64,000 bases of DNA from Alteromonas stellipolaris (GCF_001562115.1 NZ_CP013926.1:3100001-3164000); one strand, 5' to 3'; counted from the stretch's first letter, positions 1 through 8,686 are shown. A program made the numbers and translations. Notes: a model not told the origin generated them from the sequence alone.

Positions 1-628
1 TATTCAGGGCTAAGCATACTAGCAAGGCCTCTTCTAGTGACGCCATCAAGTTCGCCCGCTCACTAATTAATATGCCAATGATCATGGCAATCATGAACCA
101 TAATGAAAACGTTCTAAAAAAGCCCTCTACCTTAATAGAGAATGCAGGTTTGAAGTGCCGTATCGCCATACCAATGATGACAGGCACGATAGACACACAT
201 ACCAAGCCGACGACGGTAGTAACAATGGAAAATGAAGGTGCGTTCTCACCAGCGAAATAGTCCATGGAATAGTGGATTATAAAAGGCGTTGAGAATACGC
301 AAATAAAGGTAGATAGTGCTGTTAAACTTACAGATAACGCAAGGTTCGCTCGCCCAATATGACTTATTAAGTTGCTCATCGTGCCACCTGGACACGCTGA
401 TAAAATCATAATACCTATGGCCATTGCTGGATGAAGAGAAAATGCCATGCACAAGCCAAACGCCAATAAAGGCAGCAATACGGTTTGCCCCACCAGCCCC
501 ACTACGATGGCTTTAGGCGCTTTAAGTAGACGGGTGAAATCGGCTACCGTTAACGTAAGCCCCATACCAAACATCACGAAAGCCAAAGCCAGTGGAAGAA
601 GTATTTCGGTAAAAATCGAGGCCTGCAT
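1..628 (-). CDS. BASS-family sodium symporter, 3' end outside the window
   Basis: Inner-membrane transporter of the bile acid:sodium symporter (SBF) superfamily, which moves organic anions with Na+. The substrate cannot be told from sequence. The frame opens with ATG at 628-626 and stays open to the window edge, so 209 residues are visible. They are almost entirely hydrophobic helices. FGMGL (about residues 20-24) and the CPGG motif inside SACPGGTMSN (about 78-86) are characteristic of the family's crossing-helix core. It is divergent from the LysR gene at 842, a classic regulator-target arrangement, so that regulator probably controls it (inference). Family is confident; function is open. 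Confidence 0.85.
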   Translation of the reverse strand, partial: MQASIFTEILLPLALAFVMFGMGLTLTVADFTRLLKAPKAIVVGLVGQTVLLPLLAFGLCMAFSLHPAMAIGIMILSACPGGTMSNLISHIGRANLALSVSLTALSTFICVFSTPFIIHYSMDYFAGENAPSFSIVTTVVGLVCVSIVPVIIGMAIRHFKPAFSIKVEGFFRTFSLWFMIAMIIGILISERANLMASLEEALLVCLALN

Positions 629-841
629 ATACACCCTTTTTATTGTAATAATAGTAAATAAGCCAGTTTACAAACTGCCACTAAACTTTCTGTGTAATGG
701 CTGAAACTTCATTTTGGCAGCGATTTCCCCGCCCCACACGTAACAGTTTAGCTACAAAGTCACACTTCAATTAACATTAAATCCAGTGTAACCTCGATAA
801 AAATAAATGAAAATGATACTTCTTTATGGAATTTCATAAAT

Positions 842-1747
842 ATGATGCATGGAAAAATAGATCTTAATTTGTTTTTTGTACTTAAAGCCGTGTATGAAGA
901 AGAGAGTATTACTGCGGCCGCCAAAGCATTGCATCTAACGCAACCGGCCGTGAGTCATGCAATGTCACGTTTACGAGAAAAGTTTGATGATGAACTATTC
1001 GTGCGCCATAGCCGGCGGATGGTACCAACCCCTTTGTGCCAATCTATCATTCAACAGGTGAAAGAAGCCCTCTCGCATTTAGAGTCTACGCTGTCAGATC
1101 CCATTGATTTTGATATCAGCCGCTATAAAAGAGAAATTAAGTTAGGGTTAAGAGACATTCTTGAGTCAACCTTTCTACCCACGCTTATTCCCGAGCTTTT
1201 GCAAAATGCAGCAAATATTACCGTAACTAGTAGACGGGTTACCCGCCCTGAACTTGAAAACGCTCTTGCTAATAAAGAACTGGATATTGTTATCGATGCA
1301 TTGGTGCCTACAGGCCCTGATATTCGTTCAACACTGGTATGCGACGAGCATTTCGTACTTATCTGTGCGCGAGAACACTCCATTTTAAAAGACAAAACGC
1401 TAGCGAATTATGTATCAGCATCACACGTTCTGGTTACCTTGAAAGACTCTCGATTAGATACGGTAGACTTAGCGCTTGCGAAACAAAACGCCACGCGACA
1501 ATTTGCCCTGCAGTGCGAACATTACTTCGCTGCCGCAAGTGTAGTCAGTAAATCAGATTTATTACTTACCGTACCAAGTCGTTATGCACAGCAGATTACT
1601 AGCAGCCTGCCAGTTGCCGTTACCACACTGCCCTTTGACGTACCACTTATGCCCATTCACATGTATTGGCATCAGCAAGCTGATGAGGATTTAGTGAATA
1701 AGTGGATGCGAGAGAAGTTACTGGCGTTAGCCGATGAGCTTCTATAA
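842..1747 (+). CDS. LysR-family transcriptional regulator
   Basis: A 301-residue DNA-binding regulator with normal LysR-family length. The N-terminal winged helix-turn-helix covers about residues 6-65, with the recognition region near residues 22-45 (TAAAKALHLTQPAVSHAMSR). The remainder is the periplasmic-binding-protein-like effector domain. Two consecutive ATGs (842 and 845) are possible starts; the upstream one is listed. It is transcribed away from the BASS transporter across a 213-bp gap, the usual place for a LysR operator that represses its own gene and activates the neighbour. The effector is unknown. The NodD/PnbR-like N-terminus does not decide the ligand. Confidence 0.9.
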   Translation: MMHGKIDLNLFFVLKAVYEEESITAAAKALHLTQPAVSHAMSRLREKFDDELFVRHSRRMVPTPLCQSIIQQVKEALSHLESTLSDPIDFDISRYKREIKLGLRDILESTFLPTLIPELLQNAANITVTSRRVTRPELENALANKELDIVIDALVPTGPDIRSTLVCDEHFVLICAREHSILKDKTLANYVSASHVLVTLKDSRLDTVDLALAKQNATRQFALQCEHYFAAASVVSKSDLLLTVPSRYAQQITSSLPVAVTTLPFDVPLMPIHMYWHQQADEDLVNKWMREKLLALADELL

Positions 1748-1772
1748 GAACCAGAGTATGTAGAAAAGCTAG

Positions 1773-1828
1773 CTGTAACACTATCGTCAAACAAGTGTCA
1801 CTATTTTGTCAATTAACCTCCATATAGT
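1773..1828 (+). promoter_or_regulatory. Candidate double Pho box and -10 of the plcP gene
   Basis: Four 7-mers lie at exact 11-bp pitch: CTGTAAC (1773), TCGTCAA (1784), GTGTCAC (1795) and TTGTCAA (1806). They are separated by AT-rich 4-mers. Against the PhoB half-site CTGTCAT they match at 5, 4, 5 and 5 of 7 positions. The last ends at 1812, and after 10 bp a -10 element TATAGT starts at 1823. This is the standard geometry of a PhoB-activated promoter, in which the Pho box replaces the -35 element. The same layout recurs before olsF. Seen by eye; not scored against a matrix. Confidence 0.65.
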
Positions 1829-1861
1829 GGCGTTCCAAGGCAATCGCTTTGGGACCTTGCT

Positions 1862-2662
1862 ATGAAAAAAACACATTACCGCACACTTTGGCTTTCTGAC
1901 ATTCATCTTGGCAATCGTGATTGCAAAGCTGAATACCTACTTTCGTTTTTAAACGGCGTCACTGTCGACACGCTTTATTTGGTTGGCGACATTGTCGATA
2001 TGTGGCAAATGACAAAACAGTTTCGTTGGCCGCAAGCGCACAATCAAGTTATGCATAAGCTGATGGCCATGAGCCAAGATGGCACTCGCGTCGTTTATCT
2101 CCCAGGTAATCACGACGAGCCAATTCAGTCTTATTCCGGTATGGCGTTTGGTGATATCGAAATTGAGCGTCAACTTGTGCATACCACCGCCCAAGGCAAA
2201 CGTTACCTTGTGTTACATGGCGATCAGTTTGATGGCGATGTCACCATGGGTAAATTTCATGCGTGGATTGGTGATAAAGGTTACGACCTATTGCTGTTTT
2301 TAAATCGCGAGTTCAATCGTTTTCGTAGTTGGCGTAAACGTGAGTATTGGTCACTTGCCGGTTACATTAAAAAACACATCAAAGGAGCAAACGAAGCGAT
2401 TGCTCGCTACCGCGAGGCTTGTTGTTCACGGGCTGCAGAAATGGGGCTTGATGGTGTAATTTGCGGTCATATTCATCACCCTGAAAGCACAATGGAAAAT
2501 GGCATCCACTATATTAACGACGGCGATTGGATGGAAAACTGTACTGCATTGGGTGAAGACGAAAATGGAAACCTATCCCTGATTTATTCCCTTGAGACCA
2601 TGATCAAAGCAGATAACGTTACCCCATTAAAAGTGAAAAATTCACCATCAAGAGCAGCATAA
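1862..2662 (+). CDS. plcP: PlcP/LpxH-type metallophosphoesterase (COG2908 family)
   Basis: A 266-residue calcineurin-like phosphoesterase with all metal-binding blocks: SDIHLG near residue 13, GDIVDMW near 42, PGNHDE near 81, HGDQFDGD near 119 and GHIHHPE near 199. The family is often annotated as UDP-2,3-diacylglucosamine diphosphatase. However, the sequence resembles the PlcP branch more than classical LpxH. PlcP is a phospholipase C-like enzyme that degrades membrane phospholipids in phosphate-starved marine bacteria and rhizobia. Two facts favour PlcP: the upstream Pho-box array, and the next gene, olsF, which makes phosphorus-free ornithine lipids. If so, it releases diacylglycerol and phosphate head groups. 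The substrate remains an inference. A 29-bp hairpin follows the stop. Confidence 0.75.
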   Translation: MKKTHYRTLWLSDIHLGNRDCKAEYLLSFLNGVTVDTLYLVGDIVDMWQMTKQFRWPQAHNQVMHKLMAMSQDGTRVVYLPGNHDEPIQSYSGMAFGDIEIERQLVHTTAQGKRYLVLHGDQFDGDVTMGKFHAWIGDKGYDLLLFLNREFNRFRSWRKREYWSLAGYIKKHIKGANEAIARYREACCSRAAEMGLDGVICGHIHHPESTMENGIHYINDGDWMENCTALGEDENGNLSLIYSLETMIKADNVTPLKVKNSPSRAA

Positions 2663-2676
2663 GCATACCACTTAAA

Positions 2677-2705
2677 CCCGCGTTTCATAATGCACGAAAC
2701 GCGGG
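2677..2705 (+). terminator. Hairpin after plcP, possible terminator
   Basis: Perfect 10-bp inverted repeat: CCCGCGTTTC at 2677-2686 and GAAACGCGGG at 2696-2705, with a 9-nt loop. The stem is strong but no T-run follows on the plus strand, so it may act as an mRNA 3'-end stabiliser or a factor-dependent terminator. It separates plcP from the olsF promoter. Confidence 0.5.
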
Positions 2706-2713
2706 CCTCTGCA

Positions 2714-2769
2714 TTGTCAGATAACTGACATCAAACTGTGTGAAAAACGTCATATTCCCCTGCTATTGT
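2714..2769 (+). promoter_or_regulatory. Candidate double Pho box and -10 of olsF
   Basis: Four 7-mers at 11-bp pitch: TTGTCAG (2714), CTGACAT (2725), CTGTGTG (2736) and ACGTCAT (2747), with spacers ATAA, CAAA and AAAA. Matches to CTGTCAT are 5, 6, 4 and 5 of 7. The array ends at 2753, and after a 10-bp gap a -10-like TATTGT begins at 2764. Geometry is identical to the plcP promoter. The predicted start of transcription, near 2776, lies upstream of the ATG at 2791 and downstream of a GTG at 2740. That supports the shorter protein start. Confidence 0.65.
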
Positions 2770-2790
2770 TCGCAAAAACCGAGAAAGACT

Positions 2791-4527
2791 ATGTTTACAG
2801 TTGATGAAGTACTAAATAAACACTATCCCCAAGTGGCTAACAACCCCTTGTTGTTTAGGTCTTTATCGTTCGTGCTGCGCCACCTTTTGCATGAACGAGA
2901 AATAATAGAGTTCGGCGAAACTTACCCCCACTACGAAGATATCGACTTTGTAGAGCAGGTGCTTGAATACTTTAATATTAGTTACTCTACCCGCGATGTA
3001 GAGAAAGAGCGTATTCCATCACAAGGACGCGTGGTGATTATTGCCAATCACCCTATCGGCTCACTAGATGCCCTTGCATTAATCAAGCTGGTGAGTGAAG
3101 TTCGTCACGACTTAAAAGTAGTCGCGAACCAAATGCTCATGGCTATTGAGCCTTTGCACGACATGTTACTGCCAGTAAACAACATGCAAGGCGGTACGCC
3201 GAAGCAGCATTTAAGTGCTATACAAGAACACTTGCGTTCAGACGGCGCCATTTTAATATTTCCCGCGGGAGAAGTGTCACGACTACGACCTCAAGGAGTG
3301 CGAGATACGCTGTGGCATTCAGGCTTTTTACGCATAGCCCGACAAGCCAAATCTCCCATTCTCCCGGTTTATATCGATGCCAAAAATAGCCCGCTATTTT
3401 ACGGAGTGTCTATGGTGTACAAACCTTTAGCCACTGCGCTGCTGGTAAAAGAGATGTTTAAGCAACGCAAGAAACACCTTCCTATGCGAATAGGCGAGCT
3501 TATTCCCTTTGAGTCTTACCAACAAACTAGCATAGCGCTTAAAGATCAGGTGAAACTATTTAAGCGCCACTTATATCGGATTGGCAGTAATAAAAAAGCC
3601 ATTTTCGACACCCAAGCCCCTGTGGCCATGCCGGAAGACAGAAAAGAGCTTTCCCGTGCGATGAAGCAATGCGAACACTTAGGCCACACCAGTGATGGTC
3701 AGTCGATATATTTATACCAACATAAAAATTGCTCACCGATTATGCGTGAAATTGGCCGCTTGAGAGAAATTGCTTTTCGTGCAGTGGGCGAAGGCACGAA
3801 CAAACGCCGTGATATAGACCAATACGACACCCATTATTACCATTTAATTTTATGGGATGAGAGTAATTTAGAAATAGTAGGGGCTTATCGATTTGGTGAT
3901 GCTGAGTTATTGAGCAAACAAGATCACCCCACAGGTTTATATTCAGCCACCTTGTTCGATTATGGTACCGATGACAGTAACGCCGTCATGTTTGGTGCTG
4001 GATTGGAGCTGGGTAGAAGTTTTGTGCAACCCTGTTATTGGGGTAAACGCAGCCTAGATTATCTATGGGTGGGCATTGGTGCTTTTTTAAATCGTTACCC
4101 GAAGTACCGATATATGTTTGGGGCAGTATCATTAAGCAACGCTTATCCTCAGCCAGCTAAAGATTTGATAGTACAGTTTTACTCCATTTACTTCCCGGCC
4201 AAATTTGGCCAAGCTAAATCGAAACGCCCTTATCAAATGTCACAAGACGCCTTGTATACTTTTACCGGTAAAGACTATAAATCTGAGTTTACTCAGTTAA
4301 AGCATTTACTCGCTAATATGGGGGTTAATGTCCCAACTTTATACAAGCAATACAGTGAACTATCGAAGACTGGTGGAGTGGCCTTTCTCGATTTCAATGT
4401 AGATCCTGATTTTAACGACTGTATAGATGGCTTAGTCGTGGTTGATTTAGAAGCACTGACGCCCAAGAAAAAGGAACGGTATTTAGGGGCAACTCAATTA
4501 AAACCTGAACTAAAGAAGTCGGCGTAA
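2791..4527 (+). CDS. olsF: OlsF-type bifunctional ornithine lipid synthase (acyltransferase fusion)
   Basis: Predicted to make the phosphorus-free membrane lipid ornithine lipid by N-acylating ornithine and then O-acylating the lyso-lipid. The 578-residue protein joins two acyltransferases. The N-terminal PlsC/OlsA-like half has ANHPIGSLD near residues 85-93, an HX4D-type box with one extra residue, and FPAGEVSR near 150. The C-terminal half, from about residue 300, is the OlsB-like GNAT-fold N-acyltransferase. This order is that of OlsF. Start: ATG 2791 has GAGAAAG just upstream, and the in-frame GTG at 2740 lies inside the Pho-box array. The gene ends 2 bp before the convergent dapE stop. 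It is probably induced by phosphate limitation and works with plcP next door. Confidence 0.85.
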   Translation: MFTVDEVLNKHYPQVANNPLLFRSLSFVLRHLLHEREIIEFGETYPHYEDIDFVEQVLEYFNISYSTRDVEKERIPSQGRVVIIANHPIGSLDALALIKLVSEVRHDLKVVANQMLMAIEPLHDMLLPVNNMQGGTPKQHLSAIQEHLRSDGAILIFPAGEVSRLRPQGVRDTLWHSGFLRIARQAKSPILPVYIDAKNSPLFYGVSMVYKPLATALLVKEMFKQRKKHLPMRIGELIPFESYQQTSIALKDQVKLFKRHLYRIGSNKKAIFDTQAPVAMPEDRKELSRAMKQCEHLGHTSDGQSIYLYQHKNCSPIMREIGRLREIAFRAVGEGTNKRRDIDQYDTHYYHLILWDESNLEIVGAYRFGDAELLSKQDHPTGLYSATLFDYGTDDSNAVMFGAGLELGRSFVQPCYWGKRSLDYLWVGIGAFLNRYPKYRYMFGAVSLSNAYPQPAKDLIVQFYSIYFPAKFGQAKSKRPYQMSQDALYTFTGKDYKSEFTQLKHLLANMGVNVPTLYKQYSELSKTGGVAFLDFNVDPDFNDCIDGLVVVDLEALTPKKKERYLGATQLKPELKKSA

Positions 4528-4529
4528 AT

Positions 4530-5693
4530 TTATAGGCTTAGCAGAATATCGGTGAAGATATCTTCTAAGGTTACTATATCCGATAAATGCACGTGTTCAT
4601 TAACTTGATGGATGGTAGCATTTGGCACACCGACTTCCACTACTTGCGTTGTGTCTGATGCGAAAAACCGTCCATCTGATGTTCCTCCAGAGGTGCTGAC
4701 TAGGGGATATCTGCCTGAGGCTTGCACAATGGCTTTTTCTGCAATAGTAATTAAGCAGCGCTTTTCTGTATTGGTTTTACTCATATAGGATTCACAAGGT
4801 CTAGACCAGCTTATCGACGCATCACCATCTATGTCACCGATAATACCTGCTAGCAACTTAACTAGGCTGTCGCGGTTAAATTGCCAAGCGTAACGCACAT
4901 TAAATTCAATACGCGTACTCCCCGGCACTAAATTATCAGTAAAAGCGCCCGTATCAACGTGAGTGACTTGCAGGGACGTTCCGGGAAAGTCTGGACTACC
5001 TTGTTCAAATTCATAAGAGGATAGCGCCTGTATAATTCTGCTTGCTTTGTGAATAGCGTTATCACACGTATGTGGGTAGGCTACGTGACCCTGCTTACCC
5101 GATACGAGAATAGTGCCTGATAAGGAGCCTCTACGCCCTACTTTTATGGTATCGCCAGTAGTGTGCGTAGCAGTAGGCTCGCCTACTAAGCACATATCAA
5201 GGGTAATTTTTTTAGCATCTAAATAGGCCTTTATCCATCTAGAGCCATATTCAGCCACGCCTTCTTCATCACTGGTAATCAACCACCAATAAGTATATTG
5301 GTTCGAATCCATTGATGGGAGCGCTCTTTCTGTGGCTGCTAGCATAGCAGCAACACCCGTTTTCATGTCGGCAGCACCACGACCATAAAGTTTATTTTGG
5401 CTTATCACTGGACAAAAAGGGTGAGATTTCCATTTTTCCAGCGGTCCTGGTGGCACCACATCGGTGTGGCCAGAAAAAGCAAAGTGAGTAGGTCCATTGC
5501 CCCATTTAGCAATTAAATTAGTCACTCCTTTTACTTTATACTTTTCACATACAAAACCTAGCTTTTCCAAACGGTGCATAAGATAGCTTTGACACCCTGC
5601 ATCAACTGGGGTGATGGATTCTCGTGCCATAAGCACCTCAGCAAAATGAATGCTTCTAGCGTGTTGAAGTAAGGAAACCGCTGTAGTGTTCAT
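4530..5693 (-). CDS. dapE: Succinyl-diaminopimelate desuccinylase
   Basis: Zinc hydrolase of lysine and peptidoglycan precursor synthesis: N-succinyl-LL-diaminopimelate gives LL-diaminopimelate plus succinate, in the cytoplasm. It is an M20-family protein of 387 residues, close to the family's usual 375-385. Metal and catalytic blocks are present: SGHTDVVPPG, GRGAADMKTG, the glutamate pair in TSDEEG, VGEPTA, and a C-terminal NATIHQVNEHVH with the last zinc histidine. GGTSDGRFF is the substrate-binding signature. It is tail to tail with olsF, with 2 bp between stops and no room for a terminator. It is divergent from the small membrane-protein gene at 6124. Confidence 0.9.
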   Translation of the reverse strand: MNTTAVSLLQHARSIHFAEVLMARESITPVDAGCQSYLMHRLEKLGFVCEKYKVKGVTNLIAKWGNGPTHFAFSGHTDVVPPGPLEKWKSHPFCPVISQNKLYGRGAADMKTGVAAMLAATERALPSMDSNQYTYWWLITSDEEGVAEYGSRWIKAYLDAKKITLDMCLVGEPTATHTTGDTIKVGRRGSLSGTILVSGKQGHVAYPHTCDNAIHKASRIIQALSSYEFEQGSPDFPGTSLQVTHVDTGAFTDNLVPGSTRIEFNVRYAWQFNRDSLVKLLAGIIGDIDGDASISWSRPCESYMSKTNTEKRCLITIAEKAIVQASGRYPLVSTSGGTSDGRFFASDTTQVVEVGVPNATIHQVNEHVHLSDIVTLEDIFTDILLSL

Positions 5694-5839
5694 AAGGGTA
5701 AATAGAGTTTATTAGTTTGCTTACACGTTATTACACAAAGTAAAGATGACACGGGGATAACAAAATTAAGACAAGGAAATGACAAAGAAAAGGATAAACA
5801 AAACGAGGTTAATACAGAAAGGCCAATCGAACTGCTTAG

Positions 5840-5908
5840 TTACTAGCCCGTGAATTACTAGCCCCTTCGTTACTAGCTTATTAGTTACCAGCCGCATTAA
5901 TTACTATT
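5840..5908. repeat. 15-bp-period degenerate tandem array
   Basis: The 430-bp gap between dapE and the small gene at 6124 contains four tandem units of 15 bp starting at 5840, 5855, 5870 and 5885. The conserved head is TTACTAGC (TTACCAGC in the fourth) and the tails diverge. A fifth degenerate head, TTACTATT, sits at 5901. No coding frame fits it. The ACTAGC core also appears in the 14-bp-period array at 33662. Otherwise this gap shows only a weak promoter (TTACTA at 6055, TATACA at 6077) for the downstream small gene. Confidence 0.7.
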
Positions 5909-6123
5909 ACAGGTATCAATGCCCCGAAAATGAAAATAACCCACAGGCTTAACTGAATTCCCCTTATACACTTTACTCATATATAGTTAGGGATATAGTT
6001 TGAATTTATCGTTAAACTTATAATCATGCAGCGGGCTCATGCAGTGGAATTAGATTACTACTGAAAGCTACCGCACTATACATAATGTAATAACCCTTTA
6101 CCGATACAACGCGAGGTCGAGTT

Positions 6124-6294
6124 TTGCTAAAGATTATTGTACTGATACCACTTATCTTGTCGTTATTGTGGTTTGGCTACTTAAGGGTGAATAGCTATTC
6201 CCTAGCGCAGGGTAAACAAGGTTTTACTTACATACTGGTATTGTCGAGTGTTATTGCGGCTTTTTACGCTCTCATGCTTTTTCTCACCCATTAG
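6124..6294 (+). CDS. Small two-helix membrane protein, 56 aa
   Basis: A short frame with a TTG start at 6124, preceded by GAGG at 6113-6116 with 7-nt spacing. It encodes 56 residues and ends TAG at 6292-6294. Two hydrophobic stretches, about residues 4-20 (IIVLIPLILSLLWFGYL) and 36-54, flank a short polar linker containing SLAQGKQGF, so it is predicted to be a hairpin membrane protein. A strong terminator follows 30 bp later, supporting a real transcription unit. I do not recognise a functional family. It lies between dapE (divergent) and ppiD (convergent). The TTG start and small size make it easy to miss in automatic annotation. Confidence 0.7.
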   Translation: MLKIIVLIPLILSLLWFGYLRVNSYSLAQGKQGFTYILVLSSVIAAFYALMLFLTH

Positions 6295-6324
6295 TACTTT
6301 TACTTATTAAAGACAAACGCCCAC

Positions 6325-6383
6325 AAAAAAAGCCAGTGTTGGCGAAGCGATAACAACATCGCTTGTTCAACACTGGCTTTTTT
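6325..6383. terminator. Bidirectional terminator between the small gene and ppiD
   Basis: GCCAGTGTTG at 6332-6341 pairs with CAACACTGGC at 6368-6377. An inner stem AAGCGAT/ATCGCTT (6345-6351 and 6358-6364) continues it. A-run 6325-6331 on the left and T-run 6378-6383 on the right make it functional for both strands. Confidence 0.9.
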
Positions 6384-6508
6384 AGTGTATTTTTCGCTTA
6401 CTTTAAGGTCAAGGCTAGAACAAACCAGCGCTAGGACTAAAACATAATAGTATTACGTTTCAGCCTACTTAAATTCTCGCCAGCCTCTAAACAGTAAGTT
6501 CAACAATA

Positions 6509-8401
6509 CTAAAGGCTTTCAGACACTGTCACATCGGCATCAGCACGTAATGCTTCAATGAACTGTTGGTAAACACGTTGACCTTGCATCTGCGCTAAAC
6601 GAGGTTTCAGACTTTCTGACATCTCAGCACTTAACGTAGGCGCACTGTTCACTTTAACAAGTTCAACAATGGCAACGTCACCGTTCACAGTTGCAATCAC
6701 ATCTACGCGCTTTTCTGCTTCACTAGATAAGGTAAACAGTTTATCTACGATACTGCGGTTTAGTGTACTACCACTTCTCGCAACAGCTTCAGCAGTTTCC
6801 CAACTTAGTGATTTTTCCGCTAATGTAGAAGCTACACTTTCGCCTTGTTTCAGCGAATCAACAATACCTGTAGCCCAGCTTTCAGCCGCTTCTTGCGCCT
6901 TCTGTGCTTTCACTGTTGCTACAATACCGTCACGAACTTCGTCTAACGCTTGAGTACGCTGTGGCAAATGTTCTACAACACGCACTACAACTACCGTTTC
7001 ATCATCTAACTCGATAATGTCACTGTTAACGCCTTCATCAATAAGTTCAGAAGAAAACGCGACTTCAGCCAGTGCAGGTGAGCTCATATCTACTGGCACA
7101 GTGTTACGACTAAACAAGTCAGTTTCTTGCACAGGTAAATCAACTGCGTTAGCCACATCTTCTAGGGTATCTGGCACTTCAAATGCAATTTCAGCCATGG
7201 TATTTTGCAACTCAAAGAATTCTTCTAATGCTTTGTCAGTTAGCAATGTCTCGCGGATTTCTGCTTTTACATCTTCAAATGCTTGAACTTGCGCTTCTTT
7301 AAGTTCAGTTAATTTAATGATGTGAAAACCGAACTCGGTTTCAACAACGTCGGTATAGTCACCCACATTGGCTAAACTAAATACCGCTTCGTCAAACGCA
7401 TCGTCCATCATTCCAGGCGTAATGAAATCGAGATCACCGCCATTTTCAGCAGAAAAGGTGTCATCTGAACTACTTTCAGCTAACTCTGCAAAATCAGCAC
7501 CATCGTTCAATTGGTTTAAAAGCGCTTGAGTTTTCGCTTTCGCTGCTTCAGCGTCATCGCCAGCTTCAATAAGAATATGTGACACACGACGCTCTTCTTC
7601 TTTGCCATAACCGCTTAAGTTATTGTCATAGTAAGTGCGAACGGCGTCGTCATCTACGCTTACGCGGCTTTTAACGTCTTCTACCGTGAGTGATACATAA
7701 GCAAGTTTAATTTGCTCTTCTGTATCAAATGCAGTGATGTTGGCGTTGTAATATTCAGCAACATCATCTTCTGTGACTTCCACCGACTCGGCGAATGAAG
7801 CAGAATCAATCATCACGTATTTAGCGTCACGAGTTTGAAGTTGCAATGCATTTGCACGTTCAGCTTCACCAGGTAACGCAAACTCAGAATTTGTTAACGC
7901 TGCAGCCAATTGATTTTGCGTCATTTGAATTCGTAAGTAGTCACGGAAGTCAGCAACCTGAAAACCGTTTTGACGCAAAATAGTTTGGAAACGTTCGTTG
8001 TCGAATTGGCCACCGAACTGAAACTCTGGCATTTGTACGATAGTTTCACGAATTTGAGCATCGCTAACGCGCAAGCCCATTTCCTGTGCTTGTTGCTGAA
8101 TAAGTTTTTCAGCAATAAGTCTATCTAGTACGTTACGACGAAAGTCACTTAAATACTGTTCGCTTGAAAACAACTGGGCAATGCTTTCGCCAAATTGTGA
8201 TTCCATTTGTGCCCGTTGGTTCTGATAACCGCGTTCTAATTCCTGAGCAGAAATTTCTTCGCCATTAACTGTTGCTACTGCCGTAGTACCTGAAGACGTC
8301 AGGTAGCTTCCTACACCAGCAAACACGAAACTCAATACGATAAGGGCAATAATTGCCATTGCCCATGGGCCTTGAGAACCTTCTCTGATTCTTTCTAGCA
8401 T
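6509..8401 (-). CDS. ppiD: Periplasmic folding chaperone PpiD (parvulin-like)
   Basis: Inner-membrane-anchored periplasmic chaperone that receives proteins leaving the Sec translocon. The 630-residue protein has a short cytoplasmic N-terminus, one transmembrane helix at about residues 13-33, a SurA-N-like chaperone segment, and a parvulin domain at about 265-365. Blocks seen include VSHILIEA, GGDLDFITPGMM and FGFHIIKLTE. It follows hupB, as in the conserved clpX-lon-hupB-ppiD order. Its own -10 (TATAAT, minus strand, 8495-8490) lies about 90 bp upstream of the ATG, so it is probably transcribed apart from hupB, whose terminator lies just upstream. Transcription ends at the bidirectional hairpin near 6350. 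Confidence 0.95.
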   Translation of the reverse strand: MLERIREGSQGPWAMAIIALIVLSFVFAGVGSYLTSSGTTAVATVNGEEISAQELERGYQNQRAQMESQFGESIAQLFSSEQYLSDFRRNVLDRLIAEKLIQQQAQEMGLRVSDAQIRETIVQMPEFQFGGQFDNERFQTILRQNGFQVADFRDYLRIQMTQNQLAAALTNSEFALPGEAERANALQLQTRDAKYVMIDSASFAESVEVTEDDVAEYYNANITAFDTEEQIKLAYVSLTVEDVKSRVSVDDDAVRTYYDNNLSGYGKEEERRVSHILIEAGDDAEAAKAKTQALLNQLNDGADFAELAESSSDDTFSAENGGDLDFITPGMMDDAFDEAVFSLANVGDYTDVVETEFGFHIIKLTELKEAQVQAFEDVKAEIRETLLTDKALEEFFELQNTMAEIAFEVPDTLEDVANAVDLPVQETDLFSRNTVPVDMSSPALAEVAFSSELIDEGVNSDIIELDDETVVVVRVVEHLPQRTQALDEVRDGIVATVKAQKAQEAAESWATGIVDSLKQGESVASTLAEKSLSWETAEAVARSGSTLNRSIVDKLFTLSSEAEKRVDVIATVNGDVAIVELVKVNSAPTLSAEMSESLKPRLAQMQGQRVYQQFIEALRADADVTVSESL

Positions 8402-8640
8402 GATTGTTGTTCAACTCCGTTGCTTACTACACTTGCCCTTTAGCGTTGGATAATACCTACGCTAACATCATGGCAAAAAATAAGCGGTGATTATAACCTA
8501 ATACCTGTGAAGATAAACGGCTTAACAAAAACTAATCCTTCTATTGTTCAATAAAACCGCAGCGTGGTACGCAATGCACTGTCGCGCTATAGGTGAGATA
8601 AAGAAAATAGTGGGAAATGATAAATTCGGCGTTACAAATA

Positions 8641-8672
8641 AAAAAGGCGATGGCATAAGCCATCGCCTTTTT
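8641..8672 (-). terminator. hupB terminator
   Basis: GGCGATGGC (8646-8654), loop ATAA and GCCATCGCC (8659-8667), flanked by A-run 8641-8645 and T-run 8668-8672. It is a compact intrinsic terminator directly after the hupB stop on the minus strand, symmetrical enough to work both ways. Confidence 0.9.
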
Positions 8673-8686
8673 CTTGCAAGTTTTGC

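Noticed and set aside
246..452. A 68-codon minus-strand frame and a plus-strand frame near 447-704
   Set aside because: Both are out-of-frame shadows of the BASS transporter gene, which is open from 628 to the window edge.
2740..2790. GTG at 2740 as the start of olsF
   Set aside because: It falls inside the Pho-box array and upstream of the predicted transcription start; ATG 2791 has the ribosome site.
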